NCBI GenBank assembly: GCA_021397845.1
Contig: CM038038.1
Span: 68,246,748 to 68,310,747 of the forward strand
DNA: 64,000 bases
Direction: 5' to 3'
Source: Areca catechu
Taxonomy: Eukaryota; Streptophyta; Magnoliopsida; Arecales; Arecaceae
In this document: positions 54,043-64,000 of the stretch, piece after piece
Layout of the letters: every line of letters begins with the position of its first letter
How positions within the stretch are numbered: position 1 is the first letter of the stretch
Translations under genes and position numbers: made by a program
Notes under the pieces: generated by a model
The model's input: the letters and a program-made list of their open reading frames with translations, nothing else
Databases searched by the model: none
Told to the model about the DNA's origin: nothing

Positions 54043-56482
54043 TGTTGGAAATTGTGTTCCAAAGCCAATCACCTAGGCTATAGGCAGTTGTGCTCAGTAT
54101 TATAATTTGTAGATGAATTAATAAAATTTTATTTTGGCAACTCATCACATTATTCATTTCCTTGTAATGAACTCTATTTATGTGATGAAGTCCTTAGGAC
54201 TATACTGACTTCGATATAGAGAGGATATATCGAGTGGTCCTTTAAAAAGATTCACAACCAAAGGATACATTATACAGGATGGCTATGTATCAAGTATAGG
54301 TTGTTGTGGTTCGCATCGTTTTGTTGTCCTCTTGATCAAAGGAGTGTGGTGACACTGATGTGATCTACAAGTGGGATATGTGACATCTCATTGAACGTGA
54401 CTCCGTGGAGCTCCTTTCTGTCAAAGGATTGCTCGCGATTGGATATGGGTATATGTGTCCCTCCGACTTGAGATCACCATGGCAGCTTGCAAGCAACTCC
54501 CTATGCTTTGGTGCCGGACTACCCGGATTTCTAATATGGTGACAGAAAGTTTCTGGGTACAGGCAAGTATTTGTGGAGCAGTGGTGGACCAAGATGGAAT
54601 TGATTTGTCCAAGTTGTTTGGATTGAATATCTCGCAGTGTCTCAATTTAGCAAATCCTTGACCGAGATAGTCCCAATGAGGAGTTACTGGACTTGCGAGG
54701 TTAAGACGTGGATTGACTCAATTAGGGTTGGCAGTTTAACCCTAGGTCATCTTGAGCATTGGAGGTCAAAGGGATGAATTATACGGTAACTATATGCCAG
54801 AGGTTCGATAGATTGCTCTAGCATCTTTGGTCTATCCGGACGTCGGGACCCATTGCTAGATAGTATCTTGTGTTGGTACTGGAAGTGTTCCAGTGCTACC
54901 ATTTAGGTTCGAACCGTGGGGTCACACGCCATAAAGGATTTCTTCTGATCCGGGAACTGATCAACGTTGGGAATCGTTTCGTTATCAAGGTCAAACGGTC
55001 TAATTGAGCATATATTAAATTTTTTTTGGTCCATCTGGTCTGGTTTAGATTGACCAGGATTGGTTTGGATCAACCAGAAATTGTTCTAGTAGGCTAGGAC
55101 TGGACCTGTTATTTTTTTTGATTGGATTTGGTCGGACCAGCATTTTATAAGAACCGGTTTTCTTCACTTGGGTTATTATGTTTACACGGTGAATCCCTTT
55201 GGCTCTTCGTTGTTTATCCCGCTTCCCTGTTTTCTTAAATGCTCTGATTTACTGATTGAATGGTTTTGAACTTCAAGCATATTGGATGTCGCATGGGATA
55301 AGAACCACTGGAGATTGGATCAAATGCTGCTTGGATTTGATCCTTTGCACCGTGATCTGGATTGGGTCTTTCCGGTGTTTCTCTCCCGCACGACCTTCTC
55401 CTCTCGGACTGTTTTCACGCGGTTTCAGCCTCTTCCAGCCTGCGGTTCCAGCATTTTCACCGATCAAATGCTTTTTCAAATGGGTGTTTTGTTTGATCTG
55501 GACTTATCTCAAATGTATACACGGCCTTCACGTCATTTTCCCAGCCTCCACGATGTTTCCTTCACGGGATTTCTCACCGGATATTTATCTTCGTTTAGTG
55601 GCAGCAGGGCGTGTGAGAGGAGGAACAGGCTGTGAGAGAGAGGAAGAAAAATAAGGCCGTGAGGGACACGGGTTCTTGATCTGCCTCTTTTTTATTTGTT
55701 GATGGCCGTACGCTGCTGGTGAGAAGGGAAGAAAACGGTATTTGGATATTAGAGTGGAGCCGTGAGCGAGATTTTGGGTGGCTGTTCTTGGTACATCTTG
55801 ACGGGAAATCTACAGTTGCATGCACCGACAGACCCATCTCGCCCTGTACACCGACATCTTGTCCAAGCCTCATATTTTGGTTGTTGGTCGTGAGTTGGAG
55901 TCCCGGGAACTCCTTCCCTGTTCTTTGTTGTTTTCTTGGTGTGCTCTTTGTGGAGTTTGGATGGTCTTGGTGAAGATCGTCTATGAGGATCATTTGATTT
56001 TCCCTGCTCCCTATATCGTGATCTTTTTGGATTCCTGGAGGACTAGCATCCTTCCAGGAGTTGGATCAGTGAGAGCCCGTGCATGGATACTCTAGAGGGT
56101 GGATATTTGGACATCTCGAGAGATTGGATCGATCTCTTCTTCTTGCTGTTGCAGATTTGATTTGCTATTGAAAGAGTTCAGCCGGCTGCCCTGATTTGCT
56201 GCTATGCTGGTCTGAAGACTGAGGGAATCGGCTTCTTCCTGCTTCGATCAGGTATATTACTTATCTTTATGATATCATGCATGTTTAGATCTAGTAATTA
56301 TCATGTTGTTTATAATTATTGTACCTGCCTTTACATGCCTATGTATCTGTTTCATGCATCATGTTTATGTTAGATCCTGTGTATGAGTAGGTTTTTCCGT
56401 ATGCATGTTTAAAAAATTTAATTATTCAATACCTATTCCCTAGTGTAGCATACCTAGGGTAGACGTCCGTTGCACTGGTTTT
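54043..56482 (+). mobile_element. F right LTR
   Basis: About 2.44 kb, starting TGTTGGAAATTGTGTTCC and matching 46323-48770 throughout. The splice-donor-like CAGGTATAT is retained near 56250. The right limit is where the F match ends and D's chromodomain frame begins (CTATAAGTTCAACC). Confidence 0.82.
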
Positions 56483-56829
56483 CCTATAAGTTCAACCTTC
56501 AATATCTCAAACTTAGTTGAGTATAGGGAGCCAGCAATGATACTCAGTGAGTTCATTGGACCTGACTCTTCCTTTGAGAGCGAACCTATCCTTGAATGTC
56601 CACCAACAAATTAACTTATGAGAGAAAAAGATTGAGTATGTCCTGAACGACCAAGCTATTAGTACCCGGAACAAAGGCTACCAACATTACTTGGTTCGTT
56701 GACAAGGTCGACCAGAATCTGAGGTTTCGTGGATCACTCGGGAGGATCTGCAATGCCTTAATTCAGACCCACCAGAGCCAGATTGATCTTTATTCGACAT
56801 GGTCGAGTTTTCTCACATCCCGGGAGAAT
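56483..56829 (+). pseudogene. pol: Integrase C-terminus and chromodomain of D
   Basis: It is homologous to residues 80-190 of E's second frame: ISSTFNISNLVEYREPA, SSFESEPILECPP, KIEYVLNDQAISTRN, YLVR, then SWITREDLQCL. The Trp of the chromodomain's RWQGW is a stop here (TGA at 56699-56701 position), with a frameshift earlier (near 56612). It ends near CGGGAGAAT, a purine run that touches the LTR and may be the PPT. Confidence 0.8.
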
Positions 56830-58358
56830 TGATGGAGACATCAGATCAGACAAAGATTTCAAGCTTCATGAAGATCTCTGAGTCATGTGTTTGGAAGTCA
56901 GTCAATTTTTTTTTCAATAGGTACATTGAGTCCTGTAGACATTGAAACATGTTTAAAGAGTCAATTGGATTCACTAAGTTCATTGAGTCCTGTTTAGTCA
57001 GTTGAGTTGAGTCCCTTTGTGTTCCAGTCCAGTCAGTTGAGTTTATTTGAGTATGTAATTTTGACTTCATTCAAATTAAGTCAAGGGAAGAGTCACCAGG
57101 TCCCAGCCCAAGCCCACAAGACCAAGGAGCTTTGGCGCCCCAGGCCTCCATGCATCTAGCACCCCAAGACCAAGGAGCTTTGGTGCCCGGGCCTTCATGC
57201 AAAGGCACCCCAATCCAGCCTCCCCAGCCTTGCGCCCTAGTCCAAGGCCCATAGCAGTTGGCACCCCTCCCAGGCTCATTCATGATTAGCACCCCTCCCA
57301 GCCCAGCATGGAGTCAAGCAGCCCTAGCCCAAGAAAATTTTCTTGGCCCTAAAGCTTTGTAATTTTTTGGCTCTCAAGTTTTGTAATCCCAGTCTTTCAG
57401 GGAGTCCAGGGACTTGGATGAATCTATAAATACCCACCCCTCCCCCTTGTAAGGAATAACGTTTGATGAATAATATTTGAGTGTTTTTTTCTAATTGCCT
57501 TTGTTCTTTGTAAACATCGACCTCCATGAAGGAGTGGGTGCGATGCCCAACTATCTTTCAAACCGCAGCATCTTTCCAAAACCCTAGCTACCCCCTTCTC
57601 TCCTCCTCCAAGCAAGCCTTGGCCGCCCCACATCCTCCTTCACCAAGGCCGCCCCTCTCTTTCTTCTTCCACTAGGCCGCCACCATCAAACCCCATCTAG
57701 GCCGCCTCCTCCCCTCTTCAAGTCCAGGATGCCAGCCCCTAAACATCAAGCTGCCAAGCCATCATCATCAACTCCACCAGGCAGCCCTCCAAGGATCCAG
57801 GCGTCCACCATCAAGCAAGCCGCCAATCAGCCCCAGCACCCCCTCTTGCCTTCTCTCCACTTCCAGCCTCCTATTTTCTATATTTTCCTTCTTCTACATC
57901 TCTAACATCTGATGTTTGCAGGATCCCTTCAATGCCATGCCCATTGGATGAAGTCTTCCTTGTCCCTGAAACCAGCTGATAAAAAATCGGCGGATCTGTG
58001 GAGAGCGACTTTGTCATCCAGACACCGATCCGAATGGTGTGATCCCTTCTACAACATCAAGAAACTCATTGCTAGGTATTTAAACCTCTTCCCTTCTCTC
58101 TTAGTCTGAATTATTGAATTTTGAAGCATACCCTATAGGTATTTCTTAACCCTAGGATCCTTTTCTTTGTTTCTTTGATGGTTTTTAGTATGCGGATTGA
58201 ACTCTAGATGTTACATGAAAATCCTAACCTACTTTTATCAATTTTTGAGAACAAACCATAAAAAAAATTCTAAAATAATTGCTTTTTTTAATCTGATTTT
58301 TCTTTATGCTAACCCCTAGCATGTCATCTCTTATCAGTCTAGAGTTCGTCCCTCATCA
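56830..58358 (+). mobile_element. 3' LTR of D
   Basis: The LTR is 1529 bp, collinear with 41514-43010, with the 48-bp duplication near 57119-57210 and the TATA box at 57425-57432. It contains an extra segment of about 50 nt (CTTCTTCCACTAGGCCGCC region, 57660-57710) absent from the 5' LTR. It ends CCTCATCA before GTCCC. Confidence 0.9.
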
Positions 58359-58363
58359 GTCCC
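58359..58363 (+). other. Target-site duplication of D, right copy (GTCCC)
   Basis: Exact match to 41509-41513; C's gag reading continues immediately after it. Confidence 0.92.
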
Positions 58364-59240
58364 TCACTTTTTAATGGCATAAATTATACTTACTGGAAGA
58401 CATGCATGTGCATCTACATTCAAGCAATATATTACAATATTTGGAAGACCATAGTCAAAGGTCCTCATCAGCCTACTATCTTGATTAATGGCATTTCCAC
58501 TTCCAAATTAGAAGAAGATTAGGATGAGAATGACATTAAGCAAGCTGAGCTTAATGCAAAGGCTATGAATTTATTATTTTATGCATTAGACCCTAGTAAA
58601 TTTAATAAGATATCTAATTGTATCTCTGCCAAGAAAATCTGGGATACACTTGAAGTTATACATGATGGTACATATCAAGTGAAGACTACCAAAGTTAACA
58701 TACTCATCTATATGTATGAGATGTTTAGGATGGAACAAAATGAATCAATTAGTGAAATGTATACTAGGTTTATTAACATTGTTAATGGTACGAAGAGTTT
58801 GGAAAAAGTTATATCTAATACTGAACTTATCAACAAAATTCTTAAGTCTTTTCCATCATCTTGGGATCCATAAGTTATCACTATTGAAAAAGCCAAGGAT
58901 GTCAACACTATTCCACTTGAGTAGCTCTTGGGATCACTTATGACTTACGAGCTATCCTTAAAGTAGAAAGTTGTGGACAATGACAAGAAAAAGAAGACAT
59001 TATATTTAAGTCCACAAACAAGGAGGATTCTAGTGATGTTTTCGATGAGAAAAATAAGGAAGATGAAATGGCTCTTATCTTAAAAAAATTTAAGAAATTC
59101 ATGAGGAAGAAAATGTTCAACTGCAAGAAAAAGCCATAAAGAGGGGAGCCTAATAAGGAGAAGGAAAAAGAGAAACAAAGGGAGCAACCAATATGTTTTG
59201 AGTGTAAAAAGCCTGGTCATTATAAAATGGATTGCCTTAC
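58364..59240 (+). pseudogene. gag: gag of C, continued after D
   Basis: Homologous to S gag from residue 19 on: SLFNGINYTYWKTCM-equivalent, then the open frame 58565-58873 (KKIWDTLEVIHDGTYQVKT, SISEMYTRFINIVNGTKSL, FPSSWDP). Stops appear near 58519, 58871 and 58921. An acidic/Lys-rich part leads to an intact zinc knuckle CFECKKPGHYKMDC at 59194-59235. Confidence 0.82.
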
Positions 59241-59783
59241 TCTCAAAAAGGGCAAAAAGAAATTCAAAAAGAAAGTGATGATGGCAACGTGGAATAAAAG
59301 TGAAGATTCAAGCTTTGATGAAGAACAGTAAGAAGTGGCCAACATCTGCTTCATGATAAATGAAGAAGAAGTAAGGTCTGAACCTGAAAATGAATTTACT
59401 TTTGAAGAATTATGTGATATCTTTGATGAACTTGTTGTAGAAATCAAAAACTTAAAATAAGAAACAAAGAATTGAAAAAGCAAAACTTGAAGCTATCTAA
59501 AATAAATAATAAGTTTTTAAAAGATAATGATTGCTTGCTTCAAGAAAACAAGGAATTGAATGATAAAATCACTTCTTTGAAAAATGAAAAGGAAAATCTT
59601 TTGAAAGAAAAAGAAGCATTGAAAAAGGATAAGGTTTTTGCAACAAATACAAAACTCATCAAACAAAACAAAGAACTTATGCAAGAAAATAAGAAATATA
59701 AAGAAGAGGTTGAAAAAGTAAAATCATTTGTTGAGAAATTTAGCTATAGTTCAGAAAAACTTGACATGCTTTTGAATAGCTAA
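59241..59783 (+). pseudogene. gag: gag coiled-coil segment of C
   Basis: Acidic sequence (NEEEVRSEPENEF) precedes the open frame 59472-59783 of 103 codons, rich in Lys, Glu, Leu and Asn heptads (LQENKELNDKITSLKNEKENLL, ELMQENKKYKEEVEKV). It matches S 15792-16325 in order and sequence. Stops near 59329 and 59458 split it from the knuckle. Confidence 0.72.
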
Positions 59784-60492
59784 AGAGAAGTTTTCAACAA
59801 AGCAGGCCTACATTTTAAACCTCAAAAATAATAAAAATATTTTTAAATTTTTTTGTACCTGTATCTTCTAGCATTACATGTTATTCTTATGGTAAGTTAG
59901 GACATAAATCTTACATGTGTGATAGAAGAATATTGAATAGTGATAGAAAAATTTGGGCTCCAAAAGGAACAATCAACTAACCCTAAAGGATCCAAGATGA
60001 CTTGGATACCTAAAGTCTCCACCTGATTCATTTTTGTAGGTGTGTCTTGCAACCAAGGACAAAAGAAGATTGTGGTACCTTGATAGCGGTTGCTCAAAAT
60101 ACATGACCGGAGATGTAAAGTAATCCACATCTCTTGAGGCTCTAAATGATGGAAATGTGACATTTTGTGATAATGGAAATGATAAAATTATTGGTATCAG
60201 TAAAGTCCATATCACTCCCTCTACTTATGTTGATAATGTTTTACTTATTGATGGTTTAAAATATAATTTGCTTAGCATAAGTCAATTTTATGATAAAAGT
60301 TTTAAAGTGGTTTTTGAATCTTCTATGTGCATTATATCTAGTCTTGATGATAATGGCATCAAGTTCATTGGTCATAGGTATGGAAATATTTATATGGTTG
60401 ATCTTGATGAGCTACCTATGCAAAATGGTCAATGCCTAGTGGCAATTGAAGCCAAGATCAATGAAACTAGTTGGCTTTGGCATGTAGACTAG
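59784..60492 (+). pseudogene. pol: Second knuckle-like motif and protease of C
   Basis: TCYSYGKLGHKSYMC (about 59877-59920) is a CX2CX4HX4C motif with the second Cys changed to Tyr. The PKGSK...WIPK segment follows after a small deletion. The protease WYLDSGCSKYMTGD has its active Asp at 60082-60084; a TAA near 60121 interrupts. The frame 60157-60492 contains GDVKFCDNG-equivalent, PSTYVDNVLLIDGLKYNLLSIS and GHRYGNIYMVDLDELP, ending at the pre-integrase region. Confidence 0.82.
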
Positions 60493-61467
60493 GACATGCA
60501 AGTATGTATTTGCTTTCAAAATTGAACAAAAAAATTTTTATAAAAGATTTGCCAAAACTCACTTTTGAAAAGGATAAGATTTATAGTGCATGTCAACTTG
60601 GAAAACAAACAAAATTATCTTTCAAACCAAAAAGAATAGTCTCTAAATCTAGACACTTAGAATTACTTCATATAGATCTCTTTGGACTTACTAGAATAAC
60701 TCGTTTGGGAGGCAAGAAGTATGGTCTAGTTATTATAGATGATTTCTCATGTTTTACATTGCTAATGTTATTAGCTCATAAAGATAAAATATTTTCTGCA
60801 TTCATTAAGTTTCACAAGAAAGTTTCAAATGAAAAAGGTGTTTCAATTATCTCTTTACATAGTAATCATGGTACCGAGTTTAAAAATCATGATTTTGAAA
60901 CATTTTGCAATAAAAATAGAATTTATCATAATTTTTCTGTATCTAGGACACCTCAACAAAATGGGATGGTAGAAAGAAAAAATATGACAGTAGAAGAAAT
61001 AGCATGCACCATACTTTATGAAAATGATTTACCTAGATATTTTGGGCAGAGGCCATAAACATTGTATGCTATGTTTAAATTATATTTTGATTTGATCGAT
61101 TTTGAAGAAAATACCTTATGAGCTTTGGAAAGGTAGGAATCCAACTATTAAATATTTTCATGTATTTGGATGCTATTGCTTCATTCTAAATAATGGCAAA
61201 GACAATCTAAGTAAATTTGATGCCAAGTCAGATGAGGGTATCTTTTTAGGATACTCTACTTCTAGAAAGGCATACAGGGTCTTCAACAGAAAAATACTTC
61301 TTGTTGAAGAGTCCATTCATGTTGTTTTTGATGAAACTAATAAAAAATTTTCTAAAAAAGAAGATGTTCTTGACGATGAAACAGGTGTCCAAAGGGTTGA
61401 AAAATTGTTAATCAATAAAGGACATTCCAAAGAGCAAGAAGGTGATCAAAATCATGAAGAAGAATAA
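60471..61467 (+). pseudogene. pol: Integrase of C
   Basis: A one-base change near 60483 shifts frame at LLWH; the frame 60471-61058 then runs 195 codons with LGHASMYLLSKL, YSACQLGKQTK (one Cys now Tyr), catalytic Asp in LLHIDLFGL, Asn instead of the second catalytic Asp (LHSNHGTEFKN), and Glu in VERKN. A frameshift near 61050 separates the C-terminal frame 61102-61467 (YFHVFGCYCFILNNGKDNL, KAYRVFNRKILLVEESIHVVFDE, acidic tail). Confidence 0.85.
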
Positions 61468-63155
61468 GTACAAGAAGTTGGTGCTTTATCAATACCCAAG
61501 CCTTTACCTAAACAATGGTGGTATATCCTTGGACACCCCAAAGAACTTATAATTGGTGATCCATCAAAAGAAATAAGTACTCATTCATCACTAAGAAATG
61601 TATGTGATTATTTAGCATTTGTATCACAAATATAACCTAAATCAATTGAAGCAGTCAAAAAAGATTCAAATTGGATAAATACCATGCAAGATAAACTAAT
61701 TCAATTCAAAAGAAATAATGTTTGGACTTTAGTTGAAAGATCTAATGTTTTAATAATTGGAACCAAATAGGTTTTCAAAAATAAACTTGATGAAAATGAA
61801 ATAGTAACTAGAAATAAAGCTAGATTGATAGCAAAAGATTATAATCAAGAAGAAAGTATTGATTTTGATGAAACCTTTGCTTTGGTTACTAGATTAGAAG
61901 CAATTAGATTATTACTTGCTTTTGCTTGCTTTATAGATTTTAAATTATTTCAAATAGATGTCAAAAGTATATTTTTAAATGATTTTATTGAAAAAGAAGT
62001 GTATGTTGAACAGTCCCCTGGTTTTGAAAATCATGAATATCCTAACCATGTTTTTAAACTTCACAAGACTTTATATGGTTTAAAATAAGCTCAAAGAGCT
62101 TGGTATTATAGGTTAAGTAAATTTCTACTTGAAAATGATTTTTCTATAGGTAATGTAGATACTACATTATTTTTTAAAAGAAAAAATGATGATCTTTTAG
62201 TAGTATAAGTTTATATTGATGATATCATTTTTGGTGCTACTAATGAAACACTTTGTCAAGAGTTTGCCAAGCTTATGTAGGGAGAGTTCGAGATGAGCAT
62301 GATGAGAGAACTAAACTTCTTCTCCGGATTCCAAATCAAGCAAACTAAAGAAGGGATCTTCATCAACCAAGCTAAATAGACAAAAAAATTTTAAAAAAGT
62401 TTGGGATGGAGACAACCAAGACATTAGATACACCTATGAGCCTTTCTTGCAAACATGACAAAGATTAATTGGTAAAATGTTGATCAAAAATTATAATAGG
62501 TATCATTGGTTTATTGTTGTACTTAACTGCAAGTAGGTCAGATATTATGTTTAGCATATGTATGTGTGCTAGATATCAGTCTGTTCCTAAAGAATCTTAT
62601 TTACTAGTTGTTAAATGCATACTTAGATATTTGTCTGGCATAATTGATATTGGACTATGGTATTCTAGAGATTCATCAATTGAATTGATTGCCTATTCTG
62701 ATACTGACTTTGCTAGTTGCAAACTACATAGGAAAAGCACTAGTGGAACCTGTCAATTCTTTGGAGTTAATTTGATTTTTTGGTTTAGCAAGAAATAAAA
62801 TTCAGTTGCTCTATCTATGGCGGAATCCAAATATATAGCAGCTGAAAGTTATTGTACTTAAATCTTATGGATCAAACAATAATTCGAAGACTTTGGCATT
62901 AAGTTAAATAAAACTTCCATATGATATGACAACACAAGTGCTATCAATTTAACTAAAAATCTAGTTTAACACTCAAGAAGTAAACATATTGAAATAAGAC
63001 ATCACTTCATAAGAGACTATGTGTAAAATGGTGATATAATGCTTGATTTCGTATGTACTGATAGACAATTAGCAGATATTTTCACTAAGCCCCTTAGCGA
63101 AGATAGGTTCTGCATGATTAGAAGAGAATTAGGCATCATTAACCTCTTCAATTGA
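61468..63155 (+). pseudogene. pol: Reverse transcriptase and RNase H of C
   Basis: RT: NNVWTLVERSN, a TAG at 61768-61770 where Trp is expected, ARLIAKDYNQEESIDFDETFA (from 61813), LFQIDVKSIFLNDFIEKEVYVEQSPGF, LYGLK then TAA at 62086-62088, and YIDD at 62212-62223 just after another TAA. RNase H: frame 62514-62798 with YSDTDFASCKLHRKSTSGTCQFFG, then SMAESKYIAAESY, YDNTSAINLTKN, RSKHIEIRHHFIR, and LADIFTKPL. It ends INLFN at TGA 63153-63155. Several nonsense changes are C or G to T/A transitions. Confidence 0.87.
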
Positions 63156-63284
63156 AACTCTTTCAAATTCTTTGTTGAATTCCTTCAAATGTTCTAAATC
63201 CTCTCAAATAATTCTTAGTATAATCCATAGAAACCCCCTTGATTTTTTGCCAATTTATTGGTATTTTTCTATATTTTTCCTAGA

Positions 63285-63365
63285 TTTTTGACAAGTGTCA
63301 ACTTACAATTTGCCCAAGAAGTATCGACACTTGAGCAAATCATAAGTGTTGACTCACGATCGATT
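63285..63365 (+). promoter_or_regulatory. GTCGAC-like motif cluster between pol and ORF3 of C
   Basis: ACAAGTGTCAACTTA (63291-63305), AAGTATCGACACTTG (63319-63333) and AAGTGTTGACTCACGA (63344-63359) correspond in order to the S cluster at 19761-19844, with decayed CG sites. Same location relative to the pol stop. Confidence 0.5.
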
Positions 63366-63552
63366 GGACTATTTAACTAGGGCATCATCAAATGGATTTT
63401 CTCACTTGTTTTTCGCTTTCCTCTCTCCGCTGTGGTCCCCAAACTTCCCCAATCTCCCTTAAACAGTGTTTTCACCTCTCTAACCTTCCATTTTTGGCCA
63501 AATCCCCATCCTCTCCCTTCAAACCCATTCATTTCTAGCGGTTTTGGTGGCA
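63366..63552 (+). other. Spacer before ORF3 of C
   Basis: About 190 nt, pyrimidine-rich (TTTCCTCTCTCC, CCTCTCCCTTC), corresponding to the longer spacer in S at 19846-20320. Confidence 0.45.
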
Positions 63553-64000
63553 ATGGGTCCGAGAAAGCAAGTTTCTTTCTGCAAGAAGAGGTCTCATTTC
63601 GAGAAAAGGAAAGCTAGCTCGGGAGAAAGAAGGTCTAAGGCTCGACAAGACCCAGTAGAGTAGCATGGTGAGCTCGAGGCTCAGGCAACAGCTAGAGTAA
63701 CCCCACCATAGCTATCCCCCACAGCCGAGTGGCAAGGAAAGTTATTGCATGCAGGAGGATTGATTTGCCTTTCCTGGATTCCGAGGGGTGAGGGAGTGGT
63801 ACTACCCTCACTTGATGAGGGAGTTCTATAATGATATGGCTACTGACGGGATCAGATGGACTGCATAGGTCAGGGGAGTTCAAATTCTAGTCACACCTGA
63901 GACTCTTAGTCGAGTTTGGGAGATCCCACTGCAAGGTTTGGCAGCTAATTATGTGGAAGATAGAGATGCCGCCTTCAGATGTATCTTGGAGCATGACATT
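63553..64000 (+). pseudogene. ORF3 (env-like position) of C, 5' part
   Basis: The ATG at 63553 gives MGPRKQVSFCKKRS, then a basic stretch RKASSGERRSKARQDPVE and a TAG at 63661-63663. Later in-frame pieces REFYNDMATDGIRWTA, VRGVQILVTPETLSRVWEI and DRDAAFRCILEHD match S ORF3, with one TAG near 63868 and at least one frameshift between 63700 and 63800. It runs off the right edge of the window. Confidence 0.65.

Larger units (their letters stand above)
44706..56482 (+). mobile_element. Element F: tandem Ty1/copia array (pol fragment, LTR, internal, LTR)
   Basis: A pol end fragment (44706-46322) is followed by an LTR (46323-48770), a leader and gag-pol (48771-54042), and a second LTR (54043-about 56482). 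The pol fragment and the pol end of the full unit are nearly identical over 1.6 kb, both flush with an LTR. This LTR-sharing tandem arrangement is typical of unequal recombination or of template-switch events. The left-most LTR is missing, so no target duplication can be tested. It lies inside D on the same strand. Confidence 0.8.
41514..58358 (+). mobile_element. Element D: Ty3/gypsy chromovirus with a copia array inside
   Basis: Two LTRs of about 1.5 kb (TGATGG...CTCATCA) are flanked by exact GTCCC. The PBS is intact. Gag is near the left LTR, and an integrase C-terminus with chromodomain is near the right LTR, all on the plus strand. Between them 11.8 kb of Ty1/copia sequence (F) replaces PR, RT, RNase H and the integrase core. 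LTR, leader and chromodomain are related to E. Confidence 0.88.
39787..64000 (+). mobile_element. Element C: Sirevirus interrupted by element D, runs off the right edge
   Basis: The 5' LTR, PBS and 54 nt of gag (39787-41513) are separated from the remaining gag, pol and third ORF (58364-64000) by D. The gag reading resumes exactly after D's duplicated GTCCC. C's own left flank is GATAG, inside B's RNase H. C is closely related to S across gag, pol, the intergenic motif cluster and ORF3, but is an independent insertion. Confidence 0.88.

Overview
This is plant nuclear DNA made almost entirely of LTR retrotransposons inserted into one another. I find no host gene, tRNA, rRNA or CRISPR array. 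The organism is a flowering plant, because every element belongs to a plant Ty1/copia or Ty3/gypsy lineage. The number of Sirevirus-type copia elements suggests a monocot, possibly a palm, but that is inference. Nearly every coding frame carries stops, frameshifts or deletions, so this is old heterochromatin-like sequence. Elements are named G, M, A, R2, S, X, R3, E, B, C, D and F below.

Left third (1-29465). G is a minus-strand Ty3/gypsy element; its 5' LTR (691-2206) and gag start are visible. It sits inside the 3' LTR of M, a minus-strand Ty1/copia element (LTR 2207-4468, RNase H and RT to 6098). M's pol is interrupted by A, a plus-strand Sirevirus-type element (LTR 6099-7374, gag-pol to 11466). 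A's pol is fused abruptly to R2, an LTR fragment of M's family. R2 is split by S, a full-length Sirevirus (13230-23881). S has both LTRs, PBS, gag, PR, INT, RT, RNase H, an extra third ORF, PPT and a near-perfect 5-bp target duplication. R2 ends at 24239 against the 3' tail and LTR of another Sirevirus-like element (X). A 104-bp tandem repeat and a third M-family LTR (R3) follow.

Middle (29466-35445). E is a compact Ty3/gypsy chromovirus flanked by an exact GTTTA duplication. Protease, RT, RNase H and the integrase core are missing. It keeps one 278-codon gag-like frame and an integrase C-terminus plus chromodomain, so it looks non-autonomous.

Right half (35818-64000). This is a four-level nest. 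B is a decayed Sirevirus. It is interrupted in its RNase H region by C, another Sirevirus with its 5' LTR at 39787-41400. C is interrupted in gag by D, a chromovirus of E's type (41514-58358) with an exact GTCCC duplication. D's pol is replaced by F, a tandem Ty1/copia array (pol fragment, LTR, internal region, LTR). C resumes at 58364 and runs off the window in its third ORF.

The intact proteins of these families would work as follows: Gag packages the RNA, the protease cleaves the polyprotein, RT-RNase H copies RNA to DNA from a tRNA primer, and the integrase inserts it, with chromodomains steering chromovirus integrases to heterochromatin. Here almost all are broken. The most notable signals are palindromic GTCGAC-type motifs repeated both in Sirevirus LTRs and between pol and the third ORF, the tandem F array whose units share an inactivating stop, a possible leader intron in F, and the deletion-derivative structure of E.
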